Origin: 13-2-20CM-66-19 sp963760225
Lineage (GTDB): Bacteria; Pseudomonadota; Gammaproteobacteria; Steroidobacterales; Steroidobacteraceae
Direction: 5' to 3'
NCBI GenBank assembly: GCA_963760225.1
Contig: CAVXCD010000003.1
Location: forward strand, 1,736,001 to 1,800,000
Length of the DNA: 64,000 bases
This document shows, piece by piece, positions 49,192-59,200 of the stretch. The notes below the pieces were generated by a model. It did no database searches, had not been told where the DNA came from, and saw only the letters and a program-made list of their open reading frames with translations. Position 1 is the first letter of the stretch, and each line of letters begins with the position of its first letter. Position numbers and translations under genes: made by a program.

Positions 49192-49928
49192 GCGCGGTCC
49201 TCGTCATCGGTGGCTCGGACTCGAGCGGCGGGGCCGGGCTGGTGCGCGACGTCGCCACGCTCACTGAGCTCGGCACGCAGGCGCTGTGTGCCGTGACCGC
49301 GGTGACGGCGCAGACCGACGCCGCAGTGCTCGGCGTGTACCCGCTGCCGCCGCCATTGGTGCGCGAGCAGATCGTGAGCGCGCTCGCCAGCGGCCGGGTA
49401 CGCGCCATCAAGATCGGCATGCTGGCGACCGGCGACACCGTGCGCGCGGTCACCGACGGCATCGCCACGCACGCCGCCGTACCGGTGGTGCTGGATCCGG
49501 TGCTGGCCGCCTCCTCCGGCGGCGAGCTGCTCGATGCCGCGGGTCGCAGCGCGCTGTGCGCCGTGCTGCTGCCGCGCGCCACGCTCCTGACTCCCAACAT
49601 TCCGGAAGCCGCGACGCTGCTCGGCACGCCGTGTGCGCGCACCGAGGCGGAGCTGCTCGAGCAGGCGCACAGCCTGCTGGCGCTCGGACCGCAGGGAGTG
49701 CTGTTGAAGGGCGGACATTGGCCGGGAGCCGAGGCCATCGACCTGCTGCTGCTGCGCGATGAACCGCCGCAGCGACTGTCGGCGCGGCGTAGTGCGCACG
49801 TGTTGCGCGGCACCGGCTGCGCACTCGCGACGGCGATTGCGGCGGGGCTCGCCGGCGGACTCGCGTTGCCGCAGGCTTGCGCGCACGGCAAGCGCTATGT
49901 GACCGGGATGTTGCATCGCGCAGCCTGA
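49188..49928 (+). CDS. thiD: HMP/HMP-phosphate kinase ThiD
   Basis: 246 aa from GTG 49188. Ribokinase-type fold: GGSDSSGGAGLVRDV at the start, AVTAVTAQT, KIGMLATGDTVRAV, VLDPVLAASSG, TPNIPEAATLLG, VLLKGGH and GTGCALATAIAAGLA near the end with the anion-hole GTGC. Phosphorylates HMP-P for ThiE. Last gene of the thi operon. Confidence 0.93.
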   Translation: MSAVLVIGGSDSSGGAGLVRDVATLTELGTQALCAVTAVTAQTDAAVLGVYPLPPPLVREQIVSALASGRVRAIKIGMLATGDTVRAVTDGIATHAAVPVVLDPVLAASSGGELLDAAGRSALCAVLLPRATLLTPNIPEAATLLGTPCARTEAELLEQAHSLLALGPQGVLLKGGHWPGAEAIDLLLLRDEPPQRLSARRSAHVLRGTGCALATAIAAGLAGGLALPQACAHGKRYVTGMLHRAA

Positions 49929-49944
49929 CATCCGCAAACCAACA

Positions 49945-49968
49945 CGCTGTCGCCCAGGCGCGACAGCG
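49945..49968 (+). terminator. Hairpin after thiamine operon
   Basis: Perfect 8-bp stem CGCTGTCG / CGACAGCG with an 8-nt loop, 17 nt after the thiD stop. It lacks a T-tract, so it may work with Rho or only stabilise the mRNA end. Confidence 0.5.
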
Positions 49969-50068
49969 GGCACCCTTCGTACCCCGCGCGGTCAACCAAC
50001 TGTAAGTTCGCCCGCTATACGCTCAAGCCGCAGGAGCGGCGTTAGCGTACTCACAGAGGGATTCGACC

Positions 50069-52051
50069 ATGCAGCGCATTATGTTGCGAACGGCGCTTTA
50101 CGGCGCACTTCTTACAGGTCTCGCGGCCTTGACGGCTTGTGGTGGTGGCGGTGGAGCGGGCAGCAGCTCGACTTCCAGCACGCAGTCGACGAGCACCGGC
50201 TCCATGCCGCTGATGATCAGCGATGCAACCTCCGACGACTGGGCTACGGTGGGCGTGCGCGTGCTGAGCATCGCGCTCGTGCCGCAGGGCGGTGGCAGCG
50301 CGGTGAGTGTGTGGACGGCACCGAGTCCCGCGCCTTATGTCAACCTCGAAGAGCTCGACCAGCTGAGCGAGATTCTCGGCAACGTGAGCGTCCCGGTCGG
50401 CACTTACACGGCCGCGGTCCTCACACTCTCCGCCAATCCCGGCGACGTGCTGCTGACGACTGCGGCGGATCCCGAGCCGGGATTCCCGGTGGCCGGCGGA
50501 ACCAGCATCCCGACAGATCAGATCCAGATCCAGAACGCGCAGGGCAGCAGTGGCAGCCTCACCGTTGCGGTGACGGTCAACCTGGTCTCACCGCTCGTCG
50601 TCAGCACCAGCGAGAATGACGCGCTCGACCTGGAGTTCGATCTGGCTCATCCGGCGTTCATCGTCGGGCACACGCCGCCCGCGGGCGATGGCGCGACAAT
50701 GTGGGCCGTCAACTTCGCAGGTCCGGTGCGCCATCACCAGATACGCGACCTAACCCGTCTGGTGCTGCGTCGTGTCTACGGGACGGTGACCGGCGTCACG
50801 ACCGGCACGGGCGGCGTGCCCGCCGGGCTGCTCAGCATCGACAAGGACTTCGCGGTGTTACCGCCGACCAATCCCGAGACGGCGACCCCCTCGACGCAGT
50901 CACTCAACATCTCTGCTGACAGCGTCAACGGCACGATCGTTTACGACCTGGACAGCCCCGGGACGCCCGGGACGGTCGTGACCAGCTTCGCCAGCGCTAC
51001 GGTTCCGAGCAACGACTACGTGCGCATCGCGGCGCGCTTTCAGGAGGATGGGACGCTGGTGGCGGTGCGGGTGTACTACAGCAGCAAGTTCAATACCGTG
51101 TGGCTCAACCCCGAAGGCCACGTACTGGCAGTCGACGCCACCTCCAATACCATCTGGGTGACCAACGAGCTGGGTGGCGCGGTCGCGGTGAGCGTCAACT
51201 CCTCAACGGCCGTGTACCTGCACAACGGCTCGACGTCGATCGGCGCCGCCACGACGCTCCTGGCCGCTCAGCAGATCGTGCGCGGCTTCAAGGTGGACGT
51301 GTCGGTGGCCAACGTACTCAACGTGCCGCTGCTCGCGCAGAGCATCAACATCGAGACCGCTGCCTTCGGCGGAGCCATCTCGAATGCTGCCACCACGTTG
51401 CCGGCGCCGAACGGCGGCCTCACCTACACGGCCTCTTTCCGCACGCCGAGTGATGACTACTCCGTGAACCTCGGCTTCATATCGGACACGGCCAACGACA
51501 ACACCGATCCGCAAGGCAACACCATCACGGGCTTCGATTGGTGGAATTTCACCTTCCCCACGACCAGCAGCACGAACCTCACCAACTTCGTGGCCTCGGT
51601 CGACGGTCAGGTGAATTTCGGCGGCCAGGTGGGTGCGTTGACGACCTACGGTGTCAGCGCCGCCGATTGGGGTGACGGAGGCACGGTCAACACCAGCAAC
51701 TGGTACCTGCGCGATGCGGTGCTGCTGCCGGCGCCGGTGCCGCTCGGGACGGTGACCATTCCCTATACCGGAGGCCCGACGTTCGCCATGACAGCACTGG
51801 GCGGGGCGCAGGCCGCGACCGTGGACGTCAGCACCACCGCGGGTTCGGCGACACTCGTCTATCAGATGAACCGCTCCCCCGGTACCGTCACTCTTACCCC
51901 GGTTGATATCACGACGGCGAGCGGTCTCATGGATCTCGAGAACGCGTTGACGGTCGGTGCGCCCGTCAGGGTGTACGGCATACCGCAGGCAGACGGTACG
52001 CTGGCAGCCTACGTGCTCATCTACTTCACCGGCGTGATGCCGAGCATGTAA
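50069..52051 (+). CDS. DUF4382-type lipoprotein
   Basis: 660 aa. Lipoprotein signal with lipobox LTAC (Cys24), then a Gly/Ser/Thr linker and a DUF4382-like domain (PLMISDATSDDWATVGVRVLSIALVP, APYVNLEELDQLSEILGNVSVPVGTY). The rest is beta-rich with no catalytic motif (for example NTVWLNPEGHVLAVDATSNTIWV). Predicted outer-membrane-anchored and periplasmic or surface exposed. Function unknown. GAGGG precedes ATG 50069; monocistronic, flanked by two hairpins. Confidence 0.85.
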   Translation: MQRIMLRTALYGALLTGLAALTACGGGGGAGSSSTSSTQSTSTGSMPLMISDATSDDWATVGVRVLSIALVPQGGGSAVSVWTAPSPAPYVNLEELDQLSEILGNVSVPVGTYTAAVLTLSANPGDVLLTTAADPEPGFPVAGGTSIPTDQIQIQNAQGSSGSLTVAVTVNLVSPLVVSTSENDALDLEFDLAHPAFIVGHTPPAGDGATMWAVNFAGPVRHHQIRDLTRLVLRRVYGTVTGVTTGTGGVPAGLLSIDKDFAVLPPTNPETATPSTQSLNISADSVNGTIVYDLDSPGTPGTVVTSFASATVPSNDYVRIAARFQEDGTLVAVRVYYSSKFNTVWLNPEGHVLAVDATSNTIWVTNELGGAVAVSVNSSTAVYLHNGSTSIGAATTLLAAQQIVRGFKVDVSVANVLNVPLLAQSINIETAAFGGAISNAATTLPAPNGGLTYTASFRTPSDDYSVNLGFISDTANDNTDPQGNTITGFDWWNFTFPTTSSTNLTNFVASVDGQVNFGGQVGALTTYGVSAADWGDGGTVNTSNWYLRDAVLLPAPVPLGTVTIPYTGGPTFAMTALGGAQAATVDVSTTAGSATLVYQMNRSPGTVTLTPVDITTASGLMDLENALTVGAPVRVYGIPQADGTLAAYVLIYFTGVMPSM

Positions 52052-52100
52052 CTCAGGGAGCGTGAATCGGACGAGGCAGGATGCCTCGCTCGAGAAAGGA

Positions 52101-52127
52101 GGGCGCCGCGGAGGATCCGCGGCGCCC
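52101..52127 (+). terminator. Intrinsic terminator after DUF4382 gene
   Basis: Perfect 12-bp stem GGGCGCCGCGGA / TCCGCGGCGCCC with a 3-nt loop, followed by TTCGCCTTT. The best-formed terminator in this part of the window, 50 nt after the stop codon. Confidence 0.8.
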
Positions 52128-52153
52128 TTCGCCTTTGCGGTTATGATGCCGCA

Positions 52154-53623
52154 ATGCCATCAGCCCAGAACCCCGGCGGCGATCTGCTGAGCATCGCCCG
52201 CCAGATGATGCGCGCGTACGATCTCGAGCCGGATTTTCCACCCGCGGCGCTCGAGCAGTTGCGCGCCATCAGCGCCCCAGCCACAGCGAGTGGACCGCAG
52301 GTCCGCGATCAGCGCTCCCTGCCCTGGTGCTCGATCGACAACGACGACTCGCGTGACCTCGACCAGTTATCGGTGGCGCAGCCGGCGCCCGACGGCAGCG
52401 TGCGCATTCTGGTGGCGGTCGCCGACGTCGACGCGATCATCAGCGCCGGTTCGCCGCTCGATGCCCACGCGAGCGCGAACACCACCTCGGTGTACACCGC
52501 AGCGCAGGTCTTTCCCATGCTGCCGGAGCGGCTGTCGACCGATCTCACCAGTCTCGCCGAGCATGCCGAGCGCGTGAGTGTGGTCGTCGATATGACGATA
52601 ACCGCCGACGGCGAGATCAGCGCCTCGCAGATCTACCAGGCGGTGGTGGTCAACCGCGCCAAGCTCGCCTATGACAGCGTCGCTGCGTGGCTCGAGGGCC
52701 GCGGGGCGCCGCCGGCGCCGGTCGGGGCGGTGCCGGGGATGGACGAGCAGCTGCGCACCCAGGACCGCGTGGCGCAACGGCTCAAGCAGGTGCGCGAGAG
52801 CGCCGGCGCGCTGGGTCTCGCGACGCTCGAGGCGCAGGCGGTGCGCGCCGGCGCGGTACTGCTCGATCTGAAACCCGACGAGGACAATCGCGCCAAACAG
52901 CTCATCGAGTACTTCATGATCGCCGCCAACGGGGTGGTCGCGCGCTACCTTGACAGCAAGGGCTCCCCATCCGTGCGCCGCGTACTGCGCGACCCCGAGC
53001 GCTGGGAGCGGATCGTGCAGCTCGCCCGCGGTCTGGGACAGAGCCTGCCGGGAGCGCCGGATGCCCAGGCGCTGGGCGGCTTCCTCAGCCACCAGCGCCA
53101 GGCAGCACCGGCGCAGTTCGCCGATCTGTCGCTCGCGGTCGTGAAGCTGCTCGGGCGCGGCGAGTACGTGCTCAAGCGGCCCGGAGAGAGCGTCGCCGGA
53201 CACTTCGGGCTGGCGCTGACCGACTACGCCCACACTACCGCTCCGAACCGCCGCTTTCCGGACATCATCTCGCAGCGGCTGCTGAAGGCGGCACTGCGCG
53301 CGGCCCCGCCTCCCTACAGCGACGCGCAGCTGAGCTCGCTGGCGGCTCACTGCACGACGCAGGAGGACAACGCCGCCAAGGTCGAGCGGCAGGTGGCGAA
53401 GTCCGCCGCGGCGATGTTGCTGCAAACCCGCATCGGGGAGCAGTTCACCGCCGTCGTGACCGGGGCGGCCGACAAGGGCACCTGGGTGCGCATCACTCAT
53501 CCGCTCGCCGAGGGGCGGCTGGTCCAGGGGTTCGCCGGGCTCGACGTCGGCAATACGCTGCGCGTGCGCCTGACCCATACCGACGTGCAGCGCGGCTTCA
53601 TCGACTTCGTGCGCGTGACCTAG
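52154..53623 (+). CDS. RNB-domain exoribonuclease (RNase II/R family), short form
   Basis: 489 aa. RNB catalytic block with the metal-binding aspartates SIDNDDSRDLDQL, VAVADVDAII, FPMLPERLSTDLTSL and the conserved end YAHTTAPNRRFPDIISQRLLKA. A C-terminal S1-like barrel (EQFTAVVTGAADKGTWVRI) follows. The N-terminal cold-shock domains of RNase II and R are absent, which makes it shorter than the 640-800 aa norm. Degrades RNA 3' to 5'; targets unknown. Confidence 0.9.
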   Translation: MPSAQNPGGDLLSIARQMMRAYDLEPDFPPAALEQLRAISAPATASGPQVRDQRSLPWCSIDNDDSRDLDQLSVAQPAPDGSVRILVAVADVDAIISAGSPLDAHASANTTSVYTAAQVFPMLPERLSTDLTSLAEHAERVSVVVDMTITADGEISASQIYQAVVVNRAKLAYDSVAAWLEGRGAPPAPVGAVPGMDEQLRTQDRVAQRLKQVRESAGALGLATLEAQAVRAGAVLLDLKPDEDNRAKQLIEYFMIAANGVVARYLDSKGSPSVRRVLRDPERWERIVQLARGLGQSLPGAPDAQALGGFLSHQRQAAPAQFADLSLAVVKLLGRGEYVLKRPGESVAGHFGLALTDYAHTTAPNRRFPDIISQRLLKAALRAAPPPYSDAQLSSLAAHCTTQEDNAAKVERQVAKSAAAMLLQTRIGEQFTAVVTGAADKGTWVRITHPLAEGRLVQGFAGLDVGNTLRVRLTHTDVQRGFIDFVRVT

Positions 53624-53640
53624 GGAACCGTGCAGCGGCG

Positions 53641-55077
53641 CTATGAGCCCTGGCGCGGCGGATTCCAGTCCCCGCCGAGGGCTTTCACCAGCAGCACGGT
53701 GGCGGAGGCGCGGCGGATTTCGATGTCCGCGGCGGCCAGCCGGGCTGCGAGTGCGGCATTCTCGGTGGACACTACTTCGAGATAGGTGACGATACCGCCC
53801 TTGTAGCGCAGGTTGGCCTGGTCGAGCGCCCCCTGCGTGGCGGTTACGGCGGCCGCCTCGCTGATACTCTCGCGCTGCAACTGGCGCAGCGCCACCAGGT
53901 TGTCCTCGACGTCCTGGAACGCGGTGAGCACCACGCCGCGGTAGTTGGCAACCTGCTGATCGTAGAGCGCGTGCGCCTGCGCGGACTGCGCGGCATGCAA
54001 CCCGCCGTCGAATACCGTCAGCAGCGCCTGTGGGCCGATCGACCAATATCGCGCCGGCGCGGTAAACAGCTGCGCGGTCGTGAGCGTCGCGCTGCCGGCC
54101 GAGCCCACCAGATCCAGCACCGGGAAGTAGGCGGCGCGCGCCACGCCGATGCCGGCGTTGGCCGCGGCGACACGGCGCTCGGCCGCCGCCACGTCGGGAC
54201 GGCGCTCGAGCAGCTGCGAAGGCACGCCGATCGCCACGCCGGGCATGGGGTGAAACGACTCGCCGCTGCGGGCCTGGAGGCTGAAGGTGCTGGCCTCGCG
54301 GCCGATGAGCACGGCGATGGCGTGCTCGTTCTGGGCGCGGCGCAGGCGGGTATCTTCCGCCTGGGTGCGGGCGGTCTCGAGCTGCGCCTGGGCCTGCTGC
54401 ACGTCGGAAATGGCCGCAGCGCCGCCCTTGTAAAGATATTCCGTCAGTTGCAGCGCGTGCTGGTAGTCCTCCACGGTGCGATCGAGCAGCTGCTGTTCCA
54501 CGTCCAGGCCGCGCAGCGTGAAGTAATCGGTGGCGAGCTCCGCGTGCAACTCCAGGTCGAGCGTCGCCACATCACCGGCGGTCGCCTGCTCATTGGCCCG
54601 GGCGCCCGCCACGGTGTCGCGGATGCGACCAAACAGATCCACCTCATACGACAGATCGCCGCCCACCAGGAAGGAGGTGCCGGTGCGGTCCTTGCCGGGG
54701 ACATAGCTCGACTGGTAAACGGAAGTTTCCGCGCGCGTGGCATCGCCCTGGGCGGTGATGGTCGGAAACCATGCCGAGCGCGCGATGCGGGTCTGCGCGC
54801 GTGCCTGCGCCAGGGTGGCGAAGGCCGCCTTGAGACTCTGGTTGGCGTCGCTCACCTGCGCTTCGAGGGCGTCGAGGTCCGGATCCCCGAACATGCTCCA
54901 CCAATGTCCGCGCGGGGTCGTGTCCGCGGGGCTGGCAGGCTGCCAGTCGCCCGCTTCCTTATAAGAATCGGGCGGCGCGGCCACGGTGGGGCGCTGGTAA
55001 TGCGGACTGAGCGAGCAGCCGGCAGGCAGCGTCAGCAGCAGCGCGAGAGCCGCACGTGCCGCGGGCGCGCCGCTCAC
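53641..55077 (-). CDS. Efflux outer-membrane lipoprotein (NodT/TolC family)
   Basis: 478 aa from GTG 55077, overlapping the adaptor stop by 4 nt. Lipobox LPAGC, then SPHYQRPTV. Two repeats of long helices typical of OMF channels (LDALEAQVSDANQSLKAAFA, ATAGDVATLDLELHAELATDY, GVPSQLLERRPDVAAAERRV, ALYDQQVANYRGVVLTAFQDVEDNL). Forms the outer-membrane exit duct of the tripartite pump encoded upstream. Confidence 0.93.
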   Translation of the reverse strand: MSGAPAARAALALLLTLPAGCSLSPHYQRPTVAAPPDSYKEAGDWQPASPADTTPRGHWWSMFGDPDLDALEAQVSDANQSLKAAFATLAQARAQTRIARSAWFPTITAQGDATRAETSVYQSSYVPGKDRTGTSFLVGGDLSYEVDLFGRIRDTVAGARANEQATAGDVATLDLELHAELATDYFTLRGLDVEQQLLDRTVEDYQHALQLTEYLYKGGAAAISDVQQAQAQLETARTQAEDTRLRRAQNEHAIAVLIGREASTFSLQARSGESFHPMPGVAIGVPSQLLERRPDVAAAERRVAAANAGIGVARAAYFPVLDLVGSAGSATLTTAQLFTAPARYWSIGPQALLTVFDGGLHAAQSAQAHALYDQQVANYRGVVLTAFQDVEDNLVALRQLQRESISEAAAVTATQGALDQANLRYKGGIVTYLEVVSTENAALAARLAAADIEIRRASATVLLVKALGGDWNPPRQGS

Positions 55078-56267
55078 GAGGGCGTGCTCCGTGGCGCACT
55101 CGCTGACGGCTGCACGACGCGCACTTGCTGGCCTTCCGTGATCGAGTCGGGAGGATTGACGATGATCGCATCGGTCGCGCTCAGGCCGCCGAGCACCTCG
55201 AGCTCGGTGCCGAAGTCACGTCCCTCGGTGAAGCTCTTCAGGTGCACCCGTCCGTCGCTGCCGACGGTCGCGACCTGCAGGTTCTGCGTGCGGAACAACA
55301 CGGTATTCACCGGGATACGCAGTGTGTCGAGCGCGGTGGGCAGGTCGAAGTAGACCTGCGCATAGGATCCGGGCAGCAGCTCCCCGCGCGCGTTGTCGAT
55401 CTGCAGTTCCACCTGCAACGTGCGCGACACGGCGTCGAGCGCGTGCGCGGTGTTGGCGACGGTCGCCGTGTAGCGCCGGCCCGGGTGGTCGGCGAACTCG
55501 AGGCTCGCGGTGACGTCCGGATGGATGGAAGCGGAGTACGGCTGCGGCACGTACACGTAGATGCGCAGCCGGTGGGTGTCGGCAACGCGAAACAGCGAGC
55601 TGCCGGGACTGGTGCCCGCGCCCGCGTTGATCAGTGCGCCGATGTCGGTATTACGCTGGGTCACCACCCCGTCGAAGGGCGCCAGCACGCGCTTGAACGC
55701 CTCGAGCTCGTTGAGGCGCGCGAGGTTGGCGGCGGCGGACTGCAGCGCAGCGGCCTTGGCGGCGGCATCGCCGGCGCGCTGGTCGGCGTCCTGCTGTGAC
55801 ACCGACTGTGTGGCGACGAGCCCCTGCCAGCGCTCGTTGGTGATCTTCGCCAGATCGTAGTTCGCCTGGGCCGTGGCCATGTCCGCCACCGCCTGGCGGC
55901 GCTCCTGGTCGACTTCCGGCGTATCGATCTCGCCGAGCAGCTGGCCCTTTTTCACCGGCGCGCCGATGTCGGTGTACCAGATGCGCAGGTAGCCGTTGGT
56001 GCGCGCGTAGATCGGCGCCTCGTAGTAGGCCTGCACGCTGCCGGGCAGCACGATGCTGCCGGACTCGGGTCCTTTGTGCGCGTGCAGGGTTGTCACGGTC
56101 GGAATCCCGGCGCTCGTCGCCTCGCGCTCGAGCGCGGTGCGGGCGCTCAGGCGGCTGTAGATGCCCCAGACCGCGAGCAGCACCGCGAACGTGGCCAGGA
56201 TCCACACGTAGTGCCGGCGCGGCGCAGACGTCGCCGCCGGCTCGGCGGGTGAGGAGTGATCGGACAT
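55074..56267 (-). CDS. RND efflux periplasmic adaptor
   Basis: 397 aa. N-terminal membrane anchor (YVWILATFAVLLAVWGIYSRL), lipoyl half (GSIVLPGSVQAYYEAPIYARTN), coiled-coil hairpin with a DQERRQAVADMATAQANYDL arm, and the VLAPFDGVVTQRNTDIGALIN segment. Links the RND pump to the NodT channel. ATG 56267 overlaps the pump stop (TGATG). Confidence 0.93.
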   Translation of the reverse strand: MSDHSSPAEPAATSAPRRHYVWILATFAVLLAVWGIYSRLSARTALEREATSAGIPTVTTLHAHKGPESGSIVLPGSVQAYYEAPIYARTNGYLRIWYTDIGAPVKKGQLLGEIDTPEVDQERRQAVADMATAQANYDLAKITNERWQGLVATQSVSQQDADQRAGDAAAKAAALQSAAANLARLNELEAFKRVLAPFDGVVTQRNTDIGALINAGAGTSPGSSLFRVADTHRLRIYVYVPQPYSASIHPDVTASLEFADHPGRRYTATVANTAHALDAVSRTLQVELQIDNARGELLPGSYAQVYFDLPTALDTLRIPVNTVLFRTQNLQVATVGSDGRVHLKSFTEGRDFGTELEVLGGLSATDAIIVNPPDSITEGQQVRVVQPSASAPRSTPS

Positions 56268-59200
56268 CAGTGACTCCGCCGTCCATGAACGAGGGTGAAA
56301 ACGGTGGGCACGAAGAACAGCGTCGCGACGGTGGCGAACACCAGTCCGCCGATGACGGCGCGGCCGAGGGGTGCGTTCTGCTCGCCGCCCTCGCCGAGCC
56401 CGATCGCCATGGGGACCATGCCGATGATCATGGCGAGCGCCGTCATCAGCACCGGGCGGAAACGGGTGAACCCGGCCTGCAGCGCGGCGTGCAGCGCGTC
56501 GTCACCGGCATCCATGCGCTGGCGAGCGAAGCTCACCACCAGCACGCTGTTGGCGGTGGCTACGCCCATGCACATGATCGCCCCGGTGAGTGACGGCACG
56601 CTCACCGAAGTATGGGTGAGAAACAGCATCCACACGATGCCGGCCAGCGCCGCCGGCAGGGCGGTGATGATGATGAACGGATCGCGCCAGGACTGGAAGT
56701 TGACCACGATCAGCAGGTACACAAGGACCACCGCGCCGGCGAGGCCGACCAAAAGTCCGTCGAAGGAGTCGGTCATGGTCTTCACCTGACCGCGCACCGT
56801 GACGTAACTGCCGTGCGGCAGCCCGTGGCGCATGCCGGCAACCACCTTGTCGATCTGTGCCGCGACGAAGCCGAGGTCGCTACCTTCGACCGAGCCGAAG
56901 ATGTCGAAGACGGGGGTGGCATCGTAATGGCTCACGACCGCAGGAGTGACTTCGCGCCGGACGGCGGCGAGATTGGCGAGCAGCTGGTCGCCGCCGACGC
57001 CGCTCAGGGCGGTGACCGGCGTGGTCTCGAGGTCCGAGAGCGTCGCCACGCGGAACTGCGGCGTCTGTGCGACCACCGGGTACTGTGTGCCGTTGGGATC
57101 GATCCAGAAGGAGAGGGTGTTCTGGGAGCTGCCGGACAACGACGTCAGCAGGTCCGAGGCCACGTCGGTCTCGGTGAGGCCGAGCAGCGCGGCCTTGCTG
57201 CGATCCACGTTCACCCGTAGCGTCGGGTAGTCGTAGGCCTGCTGGATGCGCAGGTCCACCACGCCCGGAATGCTATGCAGGCGGGCCAGCAGCTGGTTGG
57301 CATACTTCAGGTTGTCGGCGACCTTGAATCCGGCGACCTGCACGTCGAGCGGCGAGGGCAGCCCGAAGTTGAGAATCTGGCTGACCATATCCGCGGGCAG
57401 AAAAGCGAAGGTCGTCGAAGGATAGAGCTCCGTAAGCCGGGCGCGCAGCCGGTGCACGTACTGCGCCGTCGGATGGTGATCGCTGGTGAGATTGACAAAG
57501 ATGTCGGCATCGCCGGGTCCGACCGGCGCCGAGGTGGAGTAGGCGGTGTTGATGCCGCTATAGGGCAGGCCGATGTTGTCGACGATGGTCGCAATCTCGC
57601 GCGCCGGGATCAGCTCGCGGATGGTGGCCTCGATGTGATCGCACAGCGCGGCCGTATCCTCGATGCGCAGGCCGGTGGGCGCACGCACGTGCAGCTTGAT
57701 CTGGCCGGCATCGACCGCGGGGAAGAAATCGCGCCCGAGACCGGGCAGGTAGTGACCGAGCGGAAAAGCGAGCAGCGCGGTGACGGCCATGGCGCCTAAG
57801 AACGGCAGCGCGAAGCGGCTGCCGCTGTGCAGCGCGCGCTCGAGCAGGTCGTGGTAGCGGCTGCGCACGCGGGTGAACCACTGCTCGAAGCCTCCCTGCA
57901 GCCGCCCGAACACACCGCGCGGCGCAGCGGCGGCGTGCGGCTGGTGGCGCTGCAGCCAGTACTTCGCCAGCGTCGGCACCAGCGTGCGCGACAGGAGGTA
58001 GGAGGCAAGCATCGCGAACACCACCGCCTCGGCCATCGGTATGAACAGGTAGCGGGCGATGCCCGCCAGCATGAACATCGGCACGAATACGATGCAGATG
58101 GCGAGCGTCGAAACCAGCGCCGGCAACGCGATCTCGTGCGCACCGTTCAGGATCGCCTCCTCGACCTCCTGGCCCTGCTCGAGGTGCATGTTGATGTTCT
58201 CGATGGTGACGGTGGCGTCATCCACCAGGATGCCGACGGCGAGTGCCAGGCCGCCGAGGGTCATGATGTTGATGGTCTCGCCGAGCCAGGAGAGGCAGAT
58301 GATCGAGGTGAGGATCGACAGCGGAATGGAAATGGCGATGATGATGGTGCTGCGCCAGCTGCCGAGGAACAACAGGATCATGAGCCCGGTAAGTGCGGCG
58401 GCAATCACCGCCTCGCGCACCACCCCGTCGATGGCGGCGCGCACGAAGATCGACTGATCGCCTACCAGGTCGACGTTGAAGCCCGGCGGCAGCTGCTCGC
58501 GAATGCGCGGCAGGCGTTGCTTGATATTGCGGATGATGTCGAGCGTCGAGGCGCTGCCGGTCTTGAGCACACTCATCAGCACGCCGCGATGCCCGTCCCG
58601 GCGCACGATGTTGGTCTGCGGCGGGGAACCGTCGCGCACGTACGCCACGTCACGCACGTAGACGACGTTGCCGTTGCGGTTGGTGATCGGCAGGTCGTTG
58701 AGCTCCGCGACGGTGCGCGGGTTGGCGTTGACGGTGACGAAATACTCGCGATCGCCGATCTTCTGCGTACCGGCGGGCAGGATGGAATTCTGCGCCGCCA
58801 GGGCGTTGGTGACGTCGTTGCCCGAAAGCCCCTTGGCGCGCAGGCGCTCCGGATCGAGGTCCACCTGCACCTGGCGCTGCAGGCCGCCGTAGGGGTAGGG
58901 CATGGAGGCGCCCTGCACGGTGGCAAGCCCGGTGCGGATGATGTTGTTGCCGAGGTCGAACAGCTGCGCCTCGGAAAGGCTCGGGCTCGAGAGCGCCAGC
59001 TGCAGCACCGGAACCGAGGAGGCGTTGTAGGCGAGTATGAACGGCGGCGTGGTGCCCGGGGGTGCCTGGCGCAGCCCGGTCTGCGATACGCCGGTGATCT
59101 GCGCGAACGACAGCTCCTCGTTGACGCCCGGCTGGAAGAAGTACTTCACCACCGAGACCCCGGTGAGATTCTGCGACTCCGTGTGCTCCACGTCGTTGAC

